Part shown: one piece after another, positions 1 to 8,241 of the stretch
How the letters are laid out: each line of letters opens with the position of its first letter
Numbering within the stretch: the first letter of the stretch is position 1
Origin: CAYOSU01 sp964541255
GTDB taxonomy: Bacteria; Bacillota; Clostridia; Christensenellales; CAMQZB01
Length of the DNA stretch: 64,000 nucleotides
NCBI GenBank assembly: GCA_964541255.1
Contig: CAZIPL010000004.1
Coordinates: forward strand, 1 to 64,000
Direction of reading: 5' to 3'
Position numbers and translations under genes: made by a program
Notes under the pieces: generated by a model
Database searches by the model: none
The model's input: only the letters and a program-made list of their open reading frames with translations
What the model was told of the DNA's origin: nothing

Positions 1-1
1 A

Positions 2-259
2 GTTTTGATGGCGGCATATCCCGTAAGAGGACTCGACATCAACTCGTCATATACGATTTATAATCTTTTGAATAAACAGAAAGAGGGCGGCACGGCGGTT
101 ATTTTCGTCGGCGAAGACCTCGACGTTTTGGTTGAGCTTTGCGACAGAATCCTCGTCATTTGCGGAGGAGAGGTCAGCGGAATTCTCGACGGCAGAAAGA
201 CGAATAAAAACGAAATCGGCGCACTTATGACCAAGGTCGGAGGAGGTAAAAATGAATAA
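2..259 (+). CDS. ABC transporter ATP-binding protein, C-terminal end (partial, nucleoside/simple-sugar type)
   Basis: This is the last ~85 residues of an ATPase whose 5' part lies before the window. The visible PVRGLD motif, the FVGEDLDVL stretch in the H-loop position and the DRILVI end are typical of the second nucleotide-binding half of the double ATPases (YufO/NupO, RbsA-like) that partner BmpA-type binding proteins. Its stop overlaps the next start by 8 nt, and two BPD_transp_2-type permeases follow directly, so all three form one operon. The canonical H-loop His of HDL is replaced here (VGEDLD), which is common in this subfamily. The substrate is unknown; nucleosides are the usual one for this gene order. 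Confidence 0.8.
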   Translation, partial: VLMAAYPVRGLDINSSYTIYNLLNKQKEGGTAVIFVGEDLDVLVELCDRILVICGGEVSGILDGRKTNKNEIGALMTKVGGGKNE

Positions 260-1343
260 CAACAATTCTTCTACAAAAGAGCCTTTGTTCCATATCGTTA
301 AAAACAGCGATATTCCGACTTGGAAAGCGTGGCTTATAAGGCTCGGCGCGATAGTTTTGGCGATATTCGTCGGAAGTTGCATAGCTTCGGCGTTCTCGTC
401 GCAGAATCCTTTCGCCGTAATCGTAAATTTGTTCTCAGGTGCATTCGGAACTAAAAGAAGAATCTGGCTTTTCTTGCAAGATACTTCGATGCTTCTTATC
501 ATCGCTCTTGCGATAACTCCTGCGTTCAAGATGAAGTTCTGGAACTTGGGTGCTAACGGACAGGTTCTTATCAGCTGTCTTGCGACGATAGCATGTATGT
601 TCTATTTGGGCGGAAAGGTTCCCAATGCTCTTATTGTCGTAATAATGATTGTCGCCGGTCTTTTGGCAGGCGTAATCTGGGCGGTTATCCCTGCGATATT
701 CAAAGCCGTTTTTGGAACGAACGAGTCCCTTTTCACGTTGATGCTCAACTATATCGCAGAAGGTTTGGTTGCGTTTTTCATCAACTTGTGGGTAAAAGAC
801 GGTTCTGCCGTTCTTCGCCCCATCGAATACGGAAATCTCCCCGAGCTTGGGAATAAATACGTTCTCGTAATCATTATGGCGGCTTTGTTGACGGCGTTTT
901 CTTTCGTATATTTTAAATATTCGAAGCACGGCTATGAAATATCCGTCGTAGGCGAAAGCCAGAATACCGCGAGATATATCGGCGTCAACGTTAAGAAAGT
1001 CATTATAAGAACGCTTGTTTTGTCGGGACTTATGTGCGGTATCGCGGGAATCCTTTTGGGCGGTGCGATAAATCACACGATTACTTCGACTGCGCATAAC
1101 AACCTCGGATTTACCGCTATCATGGCGTCGTGGCTCGGAAAGTTCGATCCGCTTTACATTTTGGCAAGCTCTGCGTTTATCGGATTTATGACAAGAGGTA
1201 TGGTTCAGGTCAATATGGCTTGCGGATTCACTTCGACGGCGATGTCCGATATAGTTGTCGGAATAGTATATTTCTTCATCATCGCTTGCGAATTCCTTAT
1301 CAATTACAAAGTCATTTTCCGTTCGAAGAAGGAGGTAAAATAA
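252..1343 (+). CDS. ABC transporter permease, NupP/YufP type
   Basis: This 363-residue integral membrane protein has a cytoplasmic N-terminus of ~30 residues followed by about nine hydrophobic segments. The motifs GANGQVLI and VVGESQNTARYIGVNVKKV are characteristic of BPD_transp_2 permeases of the nucleoside/simple-sugar branch. The ATG is preceded by AGGAGG at 241-246 and overlaps the stop of the ATPase gene, which implies translational coupling. It would form the membrane channel as a heterodimer with the product of the next gene. Family assignment is firm; the substrate (purine or pyrimidine nucleoside rather than sugar) is inferred from gene order only. Confidence 0.85.
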   Translation: MNNNNSSTKEPLFHIVKNSDIPTWKAWLIRLGAIVLAIFVGSCIASAFSSQNPFAVIVNLFSGAFGTKRRIWLFLQDTSMLLIIALAITPAFKMKFWNLGANGQVLISCLATIACMFYLGGKVPNALIVVIMIVAGLLAGVIWAVIPAIFKAVFGTNESLFTLMLNYIAEGLVAFFINLWVKDGSAVLRPIEYGNLPELGNKYVLVIIMAALLTAFSFVYFKYSKHGYEISVVGESQNTARYIGVNVKKVIIRTLVLSGLMCGIAGILLGGAINHTITSTAHNNLGFTAIMASWLGKFDPLYILASSAFIGFMTRGMVQVNMACGFTSTAMSDIVVGIVYFFIIACEFLINYKVIFRSKKEVK

Positions 1344-1344
1344 T

Positions 1345-2310
1345 ATGTTTTCAACCTTTCTTGCAGCAGCAATATCTCTCGGCGTCGTATATCTTTTCGG
1401 TTGCTTGGGAGAAATAATCACAGAAAAAGCGGGGCACCTAAACTTGGGAATTCCCGGAATTATGTGCTTAGGCGCAACGGGCGGATGCTTTGCCGTTTCG
1501 ATTTATGTCAAAGCTCTCGGCGGAAACGAACCCAGCACGTTGGTTCTTTTGTTGCTCGTTCTTTTTGGAACGTCGCTCTTTGCGGTCGCGGGAGGAATGA
1601 TTTATGCGTTCCTCACGGTATCTCTTCGTTGCAATCAGAACATCACGGGCTTGACGCTCACGACGCTCGGCTCCGGCGTTGCGGAATTCTTGATGTCCTC
1701 CGTCGTAAACAGAACCTATCTTCCCAAAGCGGGTTACGCTTTGGCGGCTTCTCTTCCGTTCGCCGATAAATTAGGCGCTTTCGGAACGATATTCTTGTCT
1801 CACGGCGTATTGGTATATCTGGCAATATTCTTGGCAATCGCGGCGTCGTATGTTTTCAATCGCACGAAAGTCGGCTTGAATCTCAGAGCGGTAGGCGAAA
1901 ACCCCGCTGCGGCTGACGCGGTCGGCATCAACGTTACGAAATATAAATATGCCGCTATCGCAATCGGAAGCGCGATTGCAGGTCTTGGAGGATCGTTCTA
2001 TATTCTCGACTTCATCAAAGGAAGCTGGGAAAACGCTGCAACCGTTGCGGCAATGGGCTGGATAGCAATCGCACTTGTAATCTTCTCCCTTTGGCGTCCG
2101 GCGCTCAGCATATTCGGCGCGATACTTTTCGGTGCGCTGACGGCGGCTCCGAGCTACATCACGGGGATTTCCTTTGCCGAAATGAAGCTTTTGAAAGTTC
2201 TTCCTTATGTCGTCACCGTTGTCGTTCTTATCATCACAAGCATAAGAAATTCGAGAGAAAATCAAGGTCCCGCGGCGATAGGCGTTGCGTACTTCAGAGA
2301 AGAAAGATAA
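1345..2310 (+). CDS. ABC transporter permease, NupQ/YufQ type
   Basis: This 321-residue permease is the second channel subunit of the BmpA-type importer. It is highly hydrophobic and has the subfamily motifs GEIITEKAGHLNLGIPG near the N-terminus and VGENPAAADAVGINV in the middle. The start lies one base after the previous stop, with GGAGG at 1331-1335. The operon ends with this gene, since a strong hairpin terminator follows at 2411. No binding-protein gene is visible, so it should lie upstream of the window with the rest of the ATPase. Confidence 0.85.
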   Translation: MFSTFLAAAISLGVVYLFGCLGEIITEKAGHLNLGIPGIMCLGATGGCFAVSIYVKALGGNEPSTLVLLLLVLFGTSLFAVAGGMIYAFLTVSLRCNQNITGLTLTTLGSGVAEFLMSSVVNRTYLPKAGYALAASLPFADKLGAFGTIFLSHGVLVYLAIFLAIAASYVFNRTKVGLNLRAVGENPAAADAVGINVTKYKYAAIAIGSAIAGLGGSFYILDFIKGSWENAATVAAMGWIAIALVIFSLWRPALSIFGAILFGALTAAPSYITGISFAEMKLLKVLPYVVTVVVLIITSIRNSRENQGPAAIGVAYFREER

Positions 2311-2410
2311 TCTTTATTGAATTTTTGTATCGCTAAACACCTTTTCGAGAAACGGTATGTTTTTATAAACTTCTCTCGAAATACTTTTTAGAATGAACTA
2401 AATAAAATAT

Positions 2411-2469
2411 AGCCTCGAGTTTTTTATAAATCGCGTTGTTATCGCAAAAATTCGAGGCTTGTTTTTTTT
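2411..2469 (+). terminator. Rho-independent terminator of the Nup-type ABC operon
   Basis: AGCCTCGA (2411-2418) pairs with TCGAGGCT (2452-2459), extended inside by a T-run facing an A-run, and is followed by GTTTTTTTT. It lies 100 nt after the last permease stop. Confidence 0.8.
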
Positions 2470-2510
2470 ATGTTGGCGCTTTAGCAAAGTAGAGAACAAC
2501 AGCAAAACGC

Positions 2511-2539
2511 TTGCCAAGAGATTTTGTTTATGATACAAT
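2511..2539 (+). promoter_or_regulatory. Sigma-A promoter of the TrpR-like gene
   Basis: TTGCCA (2511-2516) and TACAAT (2534-2539) are separated by 17 bp, with the start codon 25 nt downstream. The -35 overlaps an imperfect palindrome, GCAAAACGCTTGC (2502-2514). Confidence 0.65.
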
Positions 2540-2564
2540 ATCAGTCGCAAAGGGAGGGGATTAC

Positions 2565-2852
2565 ATGGTAGATAAGGTAACAGACGCGATGAGAGAGTCG
2601 CTTTACGCCACGATTATAAAGGCAAATACCGTTGAAGAATGCAAAATGCTTCTCGACGACTTGTGTACGAAAAACGAGGTCGATCAGATGGCGCAGAGAG
2701 TTTATGCCGCAAAGCTTCTTATGGAGGGGAATACCTATTCCAAGGTAATCGCCGAAACGGATATTTCTTCCGCAACGCTTTCGAGAGTTTCTACTTGCGT
2801 AAGACACGGCGCGGGCGGATATAAAAAGTTTATAGAGACAACCAAATCTTAA
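2565..2852 (+). CDS. TrpR-like protein, YerC/YecD family
   Basis: This 95-residue protein has the conserved order of the Trp-repressor-like YerC/YecD family: an N-terminal helix with MRES, a CTKNEVDQMAQR segment, a helix-turn-helix around YSKVIAETDISSATLSRV, and a C-terminal GAGGYKKF. I chose the ATG at 2565 because AGGGAGG (2551-2557) sits just upstream; the longer open frame begins inside the promoter. Family members are short DNA-binding proteins of Bacillota, and their ligand and targets are poorly defined. It stands alone between two terminators with its own promoter. Confidence 0.85.
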   Translation: MVDKVTDAMRESLYATIIKANTVEECKMLLDDLCTKNEVDQMAQRVYAAKLLMEGNTYSKVIAETDISSATLSRVSTCVRHGAGGYKKFIETTKS

Positions 2853-2881
2853 TATTTTTAAGTTTTTTAATTATTGACGAG

Positions 2882-2909
2882 ACACCGCTTTTTCGAGGCG
2901 GTGTTTTTG
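2882..2909 (+). terminator. Rho-independent terminator after the TrpR-like gene
   Basis: ACACCGC (2882-2888) pairs with GCGGTGT (2898-2904) around a T-rich loop and is followed by TTTTT. The rest of 2853-3202 has no gene; it also holds a hairpin with 8-bp arms (AAATGCGT/ACGCATTT, 3070-3089). Confidence 0.8.
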
Positions 2910-3135
2910 TATGCGTAAAAAGATTTCTGTGAAGAAATTCTATTGTCTTTTTAACGTCAAAGCTTCAAATATAGAGAAAAGCTTTTCATTGACTTGCGAT
3001 TTTCTATAATAATTTTGAACATAGAAAAAGAATAATCGAAGGGATAACATAACAAAAAAGTGCCAATAAAAATGCGTCGCAACGCATTTATTCGATGTTT
3101 TCGTTGCCATAAAAATATTTTCCGTTTTTTTGACA

Positions 3136-3166
3136 AGAATAGTAGTTGTTCTTTGGTGTAATAATA
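3136..3166 (+). promoter_or_regulatory. Possible sigma-G (forespore) promoter of spoIVB
   Basis: AGAATA (3136-3141) followed after 18 bp by AATAATA (3160-3166) resembles the sigma-F/G pattern with a -10 of the form ATnnTA. spoIVB is a sigma-G gene in Bacillus. A TTGACA at 3130 lacks a well-spaced sigma-A -10. The match is approximate. Confidence 0.35.
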
Positions 3167-3202
3167 ATCGTATATTATTTGAAATTACGAATAGAGGGGA
3201 AA

Positions 3203-4162
3203 ATGAGAATTAAAAAATTAATAGCTGCGGTTTTGATGATTGCCGTCGCAGCGATTTCTATGCCGACCGCGGCGTTTGCAAAGGCGGGTGAATATGTCAC
3301 CGTAGGCGGTTTTGCCATAGGCTTGGAGCTTTGCGTTGACGGCGTTGCCGTGGTTGACGTCAACGAAAAATCGTCGAACGATTTTGAGGTGGGCGACGTG
3401 ATAGTCGATGTCGACGGGAAAAAGGTGGGCGATATAGCTGAGCTTAGAAAAGCCGTCAAGGATAAAAGCGGTAGCTTTTCCGTCACCGTAATAAGAAACG
3501 GCGAAGAACAAAAAGTCTTTGCGAAAAAAGGAGGAAACGGCGAGCTTGGAATTACCGTCAGAGATACTTTGCGAGGGGTGGGAACGGTTACTTACGTCAA
3601 GTCCGACGGAACGTTTGCGTCGCTCGGACATCCCGTAGGAGCGGCAAAGGGGAAAAGTCCGCTGATTATTTCAGGCGGAAGCACAAGTTCTGCCGTTGTT
3701 TTAGGGGTAAATAAAGGAACGAAAGGAAGAGCGGGAGAGCTTAAGGCGGTTTTTGTCGAGGGCGGAGAGCTTAGCGGAACGATAAAGTCCAATACGAATT
3801 TCGGCGTTTTCGGAAAGCTAAACGGGGAAGCGAATAATCCGATATATAAAAAGAAAGTGCAGGTTGCCTCGCGCGACGAAGCTTTTTTGGGTAAAGCGAC
3901 GATTCTTGCTACGGTAGACGGCAAGAATGTCAAGGAATACGACATCGAGATAGTATCGCTTGCCAATCAAAAATCTCCGAGCGAGAAAGGACTTGTCATT
4001 AAGGTGGTCGATAAGGAGCTCTTAGAAAAAACGGGCGGAATAGTTCAAGGAATGAGCGGAAGTCCGATTATGCAAAACGGCAAATTGATCGGCGCCGTAA
4101 CGCACGTTTTCTTGAACGATTCGACGAGAGGATACGGGATATTTGCAGAGTTTATGGACTGA
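3203..4162 (+). CDS. spoIVB: SpoIVB peptidase (S55 family), sporulation signalling protease
   Basis: This 319-residue secreted serine peptidase is, in relatives, made in the forespore and cleaves SpoIVFA to trigger sigma-K processing. A signal peptide/anchor covers residues 1-26 (MRIKK...AFA), a PDZ-like domain ~30-110, and the S55 peptidase domain ~115-319. Catalytic residues can be read as His143 (LGHPVG), Asp270 (VVDKELL) and Ser285 (GMSGSP). The start at 3203 is supported by AGAGGGG at 3193-3199; an upstream in-frame codon has no ribosome site. It is about 100 residues shorter than Bacillus SpoIVB, mainly N-terminally, but all catalytic motifs are intact. spo0A, its usual neighbour, is absent; spoIIM follows instead. 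Confidence 0.92.
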   Translation: MRIKKLIAAVLMIAVAAISMPTAAFAKAGEYVTVGGFAIGLELCVDGVAVVDVNEKSSNDFEVGDVIVDVDGKKVGDIAELRKAVKDKSGSFSVTVIRNGEEQKVFAKKGGNGELGITVRDTLRGVGTVTYVKSDGTFASLGHPVGAAKGKSPLIISGGSTSSAVVLGVNKGTKGRAGELKAVFVEGGELSGTIKSNTNFGVFGKLNGEANNPIYKKKVQVASRDEAFLGKATILATVDGKNVKEYDIEIVSLANQKSPSEKGLVIKVVDKELLEKTGGIVQGMSGSPIMQNGKLIGAVTHVFLNDSTRGYGIFAEFMD

Positions 4163-4350
4163 GTTTGCTTTTGATGGGGTTGACATAAAATGCTTTTATT
4201 GCTAAACGCCAAAACAGTTCGAACATATAATACTCTGTGGTTCGGAAAGAAGTGCGGATTTCTGAGAATGGTCGTATTCAAGCGATATTTGAGATGATTA
4301 AAGACGCAATCTAAGAAATATATACGAAACGTTTTTTAACGTAAATGACG

Positions 4351-4380
4351 AGGGCTTCATATAATCATATATGAAGTCCT
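4351..4380 (+). promoter_or_regulatory. Hairpin enclosing the spoIIM start codon
   Basis: AGGGCTTCATAT (4351-4362) pairs with ATATGAAGTCCT (4369-4380): 12 pairs including one G-U, with a 6-nt loop. The ATG (4371) and the only SD-like AGGG (4351-4354) both lie inside the stem, so a long transcript would be closed to ribosomes. There is no T-run, so it is not a terminator. Confidence 0.55.
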
Positions 4381-4925
4381 TTCTCGGCAAAGTTTTTTGT
4401 GCAAACATTTTGCTATACGTTCTTATGCTTGTCGTTTTCGGTTGCGGAATTGTTTTGGGAATAATTTTTTGCGACGAGTTGGTGGAAATAAGCGTCGTTT
4501 CGGAAGAATATTATCTCGTCGTTTTCGGAAGCGAAAGCGGAACGACGATTTTTTTGTCTCGCGTTGTCAATAACCTTTTTTTGTGCATTATTTTTTCTGC
4601 GACATTCATTTCGCCGTTTTTTATCGTACTTTCCGTCTTAGCGCTTTTCTATCGCGGCTTTGTTCTCGGAACCGCACTAATATCCGTAATAGCCTCTTTA
4701 GGCGGCGTAGGCGTTTTGCTATGCGTCTTTTTGATTATCCCGATTCAAATGCTTTTGCATTTTGCGTTGCTGTCGATTAGTTTATTTTATTTCAAAAGTG
4801 CGAAAAGCGGATTAAAAGAGTTTATTCCGAGCTTTTTGGGATTTTATGTCGCAACTCTTTCGGTAGCTTTATTGGAACTTTCGGTGATATATTTTGTGAT
4901 ACGTCCGTTGACCGTCGTTTTGTGA
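4371..4925 (+). CDS. spoIIM: Stage II sporulation protein M (SpoIIM)
   Basis: This 184-residue protein has about five membrane helices and the FYRGFVLGTAL motif of the SpoIIM/DUF95 family. In Bacillus, SpoIIM forms the DMP complex with SpoIID and SpoIIP that degrades septal peptidoglycan and drives engulfment of the forespore. The ATG at 4371 is the first possible start, since an in-frame stop lies at 4362-4364. It has no normally spaced ribosome site and is buried in a hairpin, unlike neighbouring genes. It sits between spoIVB and a D,D-carboxypeptidase, consistent with a sporulation cluster. Confidence 0.85.
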   Translation: MKSFLGKVFCANILLYVLMLVVFGCGIVLGIIFCDELVEISVVSEEYYLVVFGSESGTTIFLSRVVNNLFLCIIFSATFISPFFIVLSVLALFYRGFVLGTALISVIASLGGVGVLLCVFLIIPIQMLLHFALLSISLFYFKSAKSGLKEFIPSFLGFYVATLSVALLELSVIYFVIRPLTVVL

Positions 4926-4972
4926 ATAAATATTCAAGTGTTTTTTCATAATACTATCATAAAGGAGAAGTT

Positions 4973-6100
4973 ATGAAGAAAAAGATATTGACGGTTATGT
5001 TTGCGATTTTGCTTTCCTTGGTGCCGTGCTTAGGGGTAAATCTTGCATACGCGGAAGAAATAACGGGAAGCGCAAAGGGTATGTGCCTTATGGATTATGA
5101 AAGCGGCACGGTGGTTTTCGATAAAAACGCGGACGAGAAGCTCCCCGTTGCTAGTATGACGAAAATAATGACTTTGTGCGTTATTTTCGACGAAATAAAT
5201 TGCGGCGAGCTTGCGCTTGACGAAAAAATCGTCGCGTCTGAAAAGGCGCAAGGAATGGGAGGCTCGCAAGTGTTTATCGAATGCGGAGGTGAATACGAGG
5301 TCGAAGAGCTTGTGAAAGCCATAATCGTATGCTCGGCGAACGATGCGTGCGTTGCTTTGGCGGAAAGAATCGCAGGAAGCGAAAGCGGATTTGTTACGCT
5401 TATGAACAAAAAGGCGGAATCGCTTAATATGACAAACACCCATTTTGCAAACTGCACGGGGCTTCCTTGCGTAAACGGCTATTCGACGGCGAGAGATATG
5501 TGCCTTGCGATGAGAGAGCTTGCCAAAAACGAAAAGTATTTCGAATACGCAAAGATTTGGACGGAAGACTTTTTGCATCCGAAGGGAAGAGTTACGGGTA
5601 TGACCAATACAAACAAGCTTTTGAGAAGAAATATCGGTGTCGATGCGGGAAAGACGGGTTATACTTCCGAGGCAATGCATTGCATGACGGCGACGGGTAA
5701 GAAAGGAGATATGCGACTTATCGCATGTGTAATCGGAGCAAGTAGCTCGAAGGAGCGTTTTGATCTTGTTGAAAAGCTTTTGAAATACGGTTACGGCGAA
5801 TATGAAAGCGTTGCTCTTTTGAAAAAAGGCGAAGCGGTTGAAACGCCTCTTGACGTAAAAAGAGGTAAAGAAAAAACGCTTTACGGGATTGCTACGGAAA
5901 ACTATTATGCCTTTACGAAAAAACGCGTCACGCCTGACGAAACGGTTGAAATAACCTATACGAAGAAAAACGCGCCGATTGCAAAGGGTGAGGAGATAGG
6001 ATATGCGACGGTATATAAAAACGGCGAGGAAGTGAAAAGAATACCTATTGTTGCCGAAAACGAAGTGAAGCGACGCGGATTGTTTGACATATTCGGATAA
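4973..6100 (+). CDS. dacF: D-alanyl-D-alanine carboxypeptidase (DacF/PBP5 type, peptidase S11)
   Basis: This 375-residue penicillin-binding protein removes the terminal D-Ala of peptidoglycan stem peptides. The signal peptide is residues 1-27 (cleavage near AYAEE). The catalytic triad motifs are SMTK (Ser61, Lys64), SAN within IVCSANDA, and KTG within DAGKTGYT. A C-terminal PBP5_C-like beta domain follows from about residue 280. There is no obvious C-terminal amphipathic anchor, so the protein may be released or retained by its signal sequence. AAAGGAGAAG precedes the ATG. Its position after spoIIM suggests the sporulation paralogue dacF, which modifies spore cortex cross-linking, but the symbol rests on context. 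Confidence 0.88.
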   Translation: MKKKILTVMFAILLSLVPCLGVNLAYAEEITGSAKGMCLMDYESGTVVFDKNADEKLPVASMTKIMTLCVIFDEINCGELALDEKIVASEKAQGMGGSQVFIECGGEYEVEELVKAIIVCSANDACVALAERIAGSESGFVTLMNKKAESLNMTNTHFANCTGLPCVNGYSTARDMCLAMRELAKNEKYFEYAKIWTEDFLHPKGRVTGMTNTNKLLRRNIGVDAGKTGYTSEAMHCMTATGKKGDMRLIACVIGASSSKERFDLVEKLLKYGYGEYESVALLKKGEAVETPLDVKRGKEKTLYGIATENYYAFTKKRVTPDETVEITYTKKNAPIAKGEEIGYATVYKNGEEVKRIPIVAENEVKRRGLFDIFG

Positions 6101-6109
6101 TTGCTATAT

Positions 6110-6148
6110 AGTACCTTTTTGTGTGAAAATGCAAAAAGGTACTTTTTC
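6110..6148 (+). terminator. Rho-independent terminator after dacF
   Basis: AGTACCTTTTT (6110-6120) pairs perfectly with AAAAAGGTACT (6133-6143), followed by TTTTCTG. In the rest of the 367-nt gap before 6468 I see only a small palindrome (AGCGTAAACGCT near 6158) and AT-rich sequence, and no riboswitch that I recognise. Confidence 0.8.
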
Positions 6149-6467
6149 TGTAACGAGCGTAAACGCTTTTTATATCGGCTTTAACGAAAATGCGTTTTGC
6201 CGTAAAAAGATATATGCGCAAAAAGTAATGTTTATTTCCAATGCTTTTTTGTAACTTTTCTGCGAAAGAATATACGAATAAGCAAACGCGGCGTTTTATC
6301 ACTTTCTTACGGGTTATGAGCCTTTTTATTGATGTCTTTTGTTAATATATATATGGCAGTTTGCCGCAAAAAACATACGAAAAAGGTACTGTTATTTTTC
6401 ATACTGTTCAAAGACGAAAATGCGTGTTAGAATGAAAACGATAAAAAATGACAAGAGGGGTAAAATC

Positions 6468-7256
6468 TTGGAAAATAAGAAAGGTAACGATTTTTTTGAA
6501 AAGCACGGCCACTTGATTTGGTCGTTGATGTCGTTGATTCTCGCCATATTCGTATGGTGGCTTATTTCGCTTTCGGAAGCGGGCGGAGTCGTATTCTCGT
6601 CTCCCGGCGCCGTTTTCAAACGCGGAGTCGAATACATAAAAAACGGCACACTTTGGGGACACGCAAGCTTGAGCTTATTTAGGGTCGTATGCGGCTTCTT
6701 GATCGGCTTTGTCGTTTCGATTCCCGTAGCGTTCCTTATGGGCTGGTATAAACCCGTAAGACTTTTGTTCGAACCTTGGATCAAGTTCTTGAAGTGCATT
6801 CCGCCGATTTCGTATATTCCGCTCGTAGTCGTTGCGGCAGGTATCGGCGAAAAGGCGAAAATCATAGTCATTTTCATTGCGTGCTTCCTAACTTGCGTAG
6901 TAACCATTTATCAAGGCGTATTGAACGTTGACGAAACGCTTATTAAAGCGGCAAAGGTTCTCGGTGCGAAAGACATCAATATGTTCTTAACCGTCGTAGT
7001 TCCCGCGTCCACTCCGTTCATCGTAACGGCAATGAAGCTCGGCTTGTCGTCGGCTCTCACGACGCTTATCGCCTCCGAAATGGTAGGAGCCGTCAAGGGA
7101 CTCGGTACGATGATTCAGACAGCGAGCCAATACTTCATGATGGACGTAGTACTTCTCGGTATCGTAATTATCGGCGCAATCGGAATTATTCTTCAGGTAT
7201 TGGTAGAATTCCTCGAGAAGAAGCTCACCGGTTGGCAGGAAAAGAGAGAGGTGTAA
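6468..7256 (+). CDS. ABC transporter permease, NitT/TauT (SsuC) type
   Basis: This 262-residue BPD_transp_1 permease has six predicted membrane helices after a ~25-residue cytoplasmic start. The EAA loop reads KAAKVLGAKDINMFLTVVVP. The start is chosen as TTG at 6468 because AGAGGGG (6454-6460) is 7 nt upstream; ATG 6432 in the same frame lacks a ribosome site. It is encoded two bases before its ATPase, and the binding lipoprotein follows. Family members import sulfonates, nitrate, taurine, riboflavin or pyrimidine thiamine precursors. Nothing nearby identifies the substrate. Confidence 0.82.
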   Translation: MENKKGNDFFEKHGHLIWSLMSLILAIFVWWLISLSEAGGVVFSSPGAVFKRGVEYIKNGTLWGHASLSLFRVVCGFLIGFVVSIPVAFLMGWYKPVRLLFEPWIKFLKCIPPISYIPLVVVAAGIGEKAKIIVIFIACFLTCVVTIYQGVLNVDETLIKAAKVLGAKDINMFLTVVVPASTPFIVTAMKLGLSSALTTLIASEMVGAVKGLGTMIQTASQYFMMDVVLLGIVIIGAIGIILQVLVEFLEKKLTGWQEKREV

Positions 7257-7257
7257 T

Positions 7258-8208
7258 ATGGAAAATCGCAAAGTTAAGGTTAAAATCGATAACGTATATA
7301 AAGAGTATGAGGGAAGAAACGGCAAAGTAATCGCTTTGAACGGAATGAACCTCGACATATACGAGAATGAGTTTATTTGTATAGTAGGACCTTCCGGTTG
7401 CGGTAAGTCTACGATCCTCAACATCATCGCGGGACTTTTGAAAGCAACGAGCGGAAAGGTTATCTGCAACGGACAGGTGGTTGACGGAACGGGCGCTGAA
7501 AGAGGCGTTGTGTTCCAGCAATACGCACTGTTTCCGTGGCTTACGGTTAGAAAGAACATCGAATACGGTTTGAAATATGCTGAGCTTCCCGATGAAACGA
7601 AGCCCAATATGACCGTTGAAGAATGGCGCTCTAAGACCGAAAAGGATATGAGAAAGCGCCTCAAAAAGCAAGGATATAAGGGTGAAGAGATTGAAAAGCT
7701 CGTTAACGATTATTACACCGACAACGAGCCTCCCAAGCCCACGAGAAAGTATACGGCGGAAGAGAAAAACGCAATCGTAGACAGATACCTTAAAATGGTT
7801 CAGCTCGAACAGTTTGCCGATTCTTATCCGAAAGAGCTTTCGGGCGGTATGAAACAGCGCGTCGCTCTTGCAAGAGCTTATGCAGTCAATCCCGAAATTC
7901 TTCTTCTCGACGAGCCGTTCGGCGCACTCGACGCGCAGACGAGAACGCAGCTTCAGTCCGACCTTATCGAGATGTGGGAAAAGGAAAAGAAAACCTGCTT
8001 ATTCATAACGCACGACATCGAAGAAGCGATAATCTTAGGCTCTCGCGTAGTCATTATGAGCGCAAGACCGGGAAGAATCAAAGAGATTATCGACGTAAAC
8101 ATTCCTCATCCGAGGAACCAAAAAACGAAAATATCCGAAGAGTTCTTGAAACTCAAATCCTACATTTGGGAAAGAGTATACGAAGAGTATCTTTCGGATA
8201 GAAAATAA
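7258..8208 (+). CDS. ABC transporter ATP-binding protein, NitT/TauT (SsuB) type with large insertion
   Basis: This 316-residue ATPase energises the adjacent permease. It has Walker A GPSGCGKS (44-51), Q-loop FQQYALFPW (86-94), signature LSGGM (194-198), Walker B ILLLDEP (214-220) and the H-loop in FITHDIEE. SsuB proteins are usually ~250 residues. Here about 50 extra, very charged residues (roughly 110-168) lie in the helical domain between the Q-loop and the signature, ending in a proline-rich TDNEPPKPTRKY stretch. The insertion is in frame and the downstream motifs are intact, so it is not a sequencing artefact. The gene starts 2 nt after the permease stop. Confidence 0.88.
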   Translation: MENRKVKVKIDNVYKEYEGRNGKVIALNGMNLDIYENEFICIVGPSGCGKSTILNIIAGLLKATSGKVICNGQVVDGTGAERGVVFQQYALFPWLTVRKNIEYGLKYAELPDETKPNMTVEEWRSKTEKDMRKRLKKQGYKGEEIEKLVNDYYTDNEPPKPTRKYTAEEKNAIVDRYLKMVQLEQFADSYPKELSGGMKQRVALARAYAVNPEILLLDEPFGALDAQTRTQLQSDLIEMWEKEKKTCLFITHDIEEAIILGSRVVIMSARPGRIKEIIDVNIPHPRNQKTKISEEFLKLKSYIWERVYEEYLSDRK

Positions 8209-8241
8209 AGCGAAATTATTTTAAAAATCATTGGAGGAAAA

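Noticed and set aside
435..1421. 328-residue antisense open frame over the ABC permease genes
   Set aside because: Very basic, low-complexity shadow of a hydrophobic gene; no start site or domain.
2502..2514. GCAAAACGCTTGC as a fifth LacI-type site
   Set aside because: It differs in the centre and length from the exact 12-mer of the other four sites, so I did not count it.
4222..4313. Short open stretch between spoIVB and spoIIM that reads like a protein end
   Set aside because: Only ~27 codons after a stop, no start codon with a ribosome site, and no family match that I can name; spo0A was considered and does not fit.
6149..6467. Possible TPP riboswitch before the NitT/TauT ABC operon
   Set aside because: No CUGAGA or related conserved core is present in the leader.
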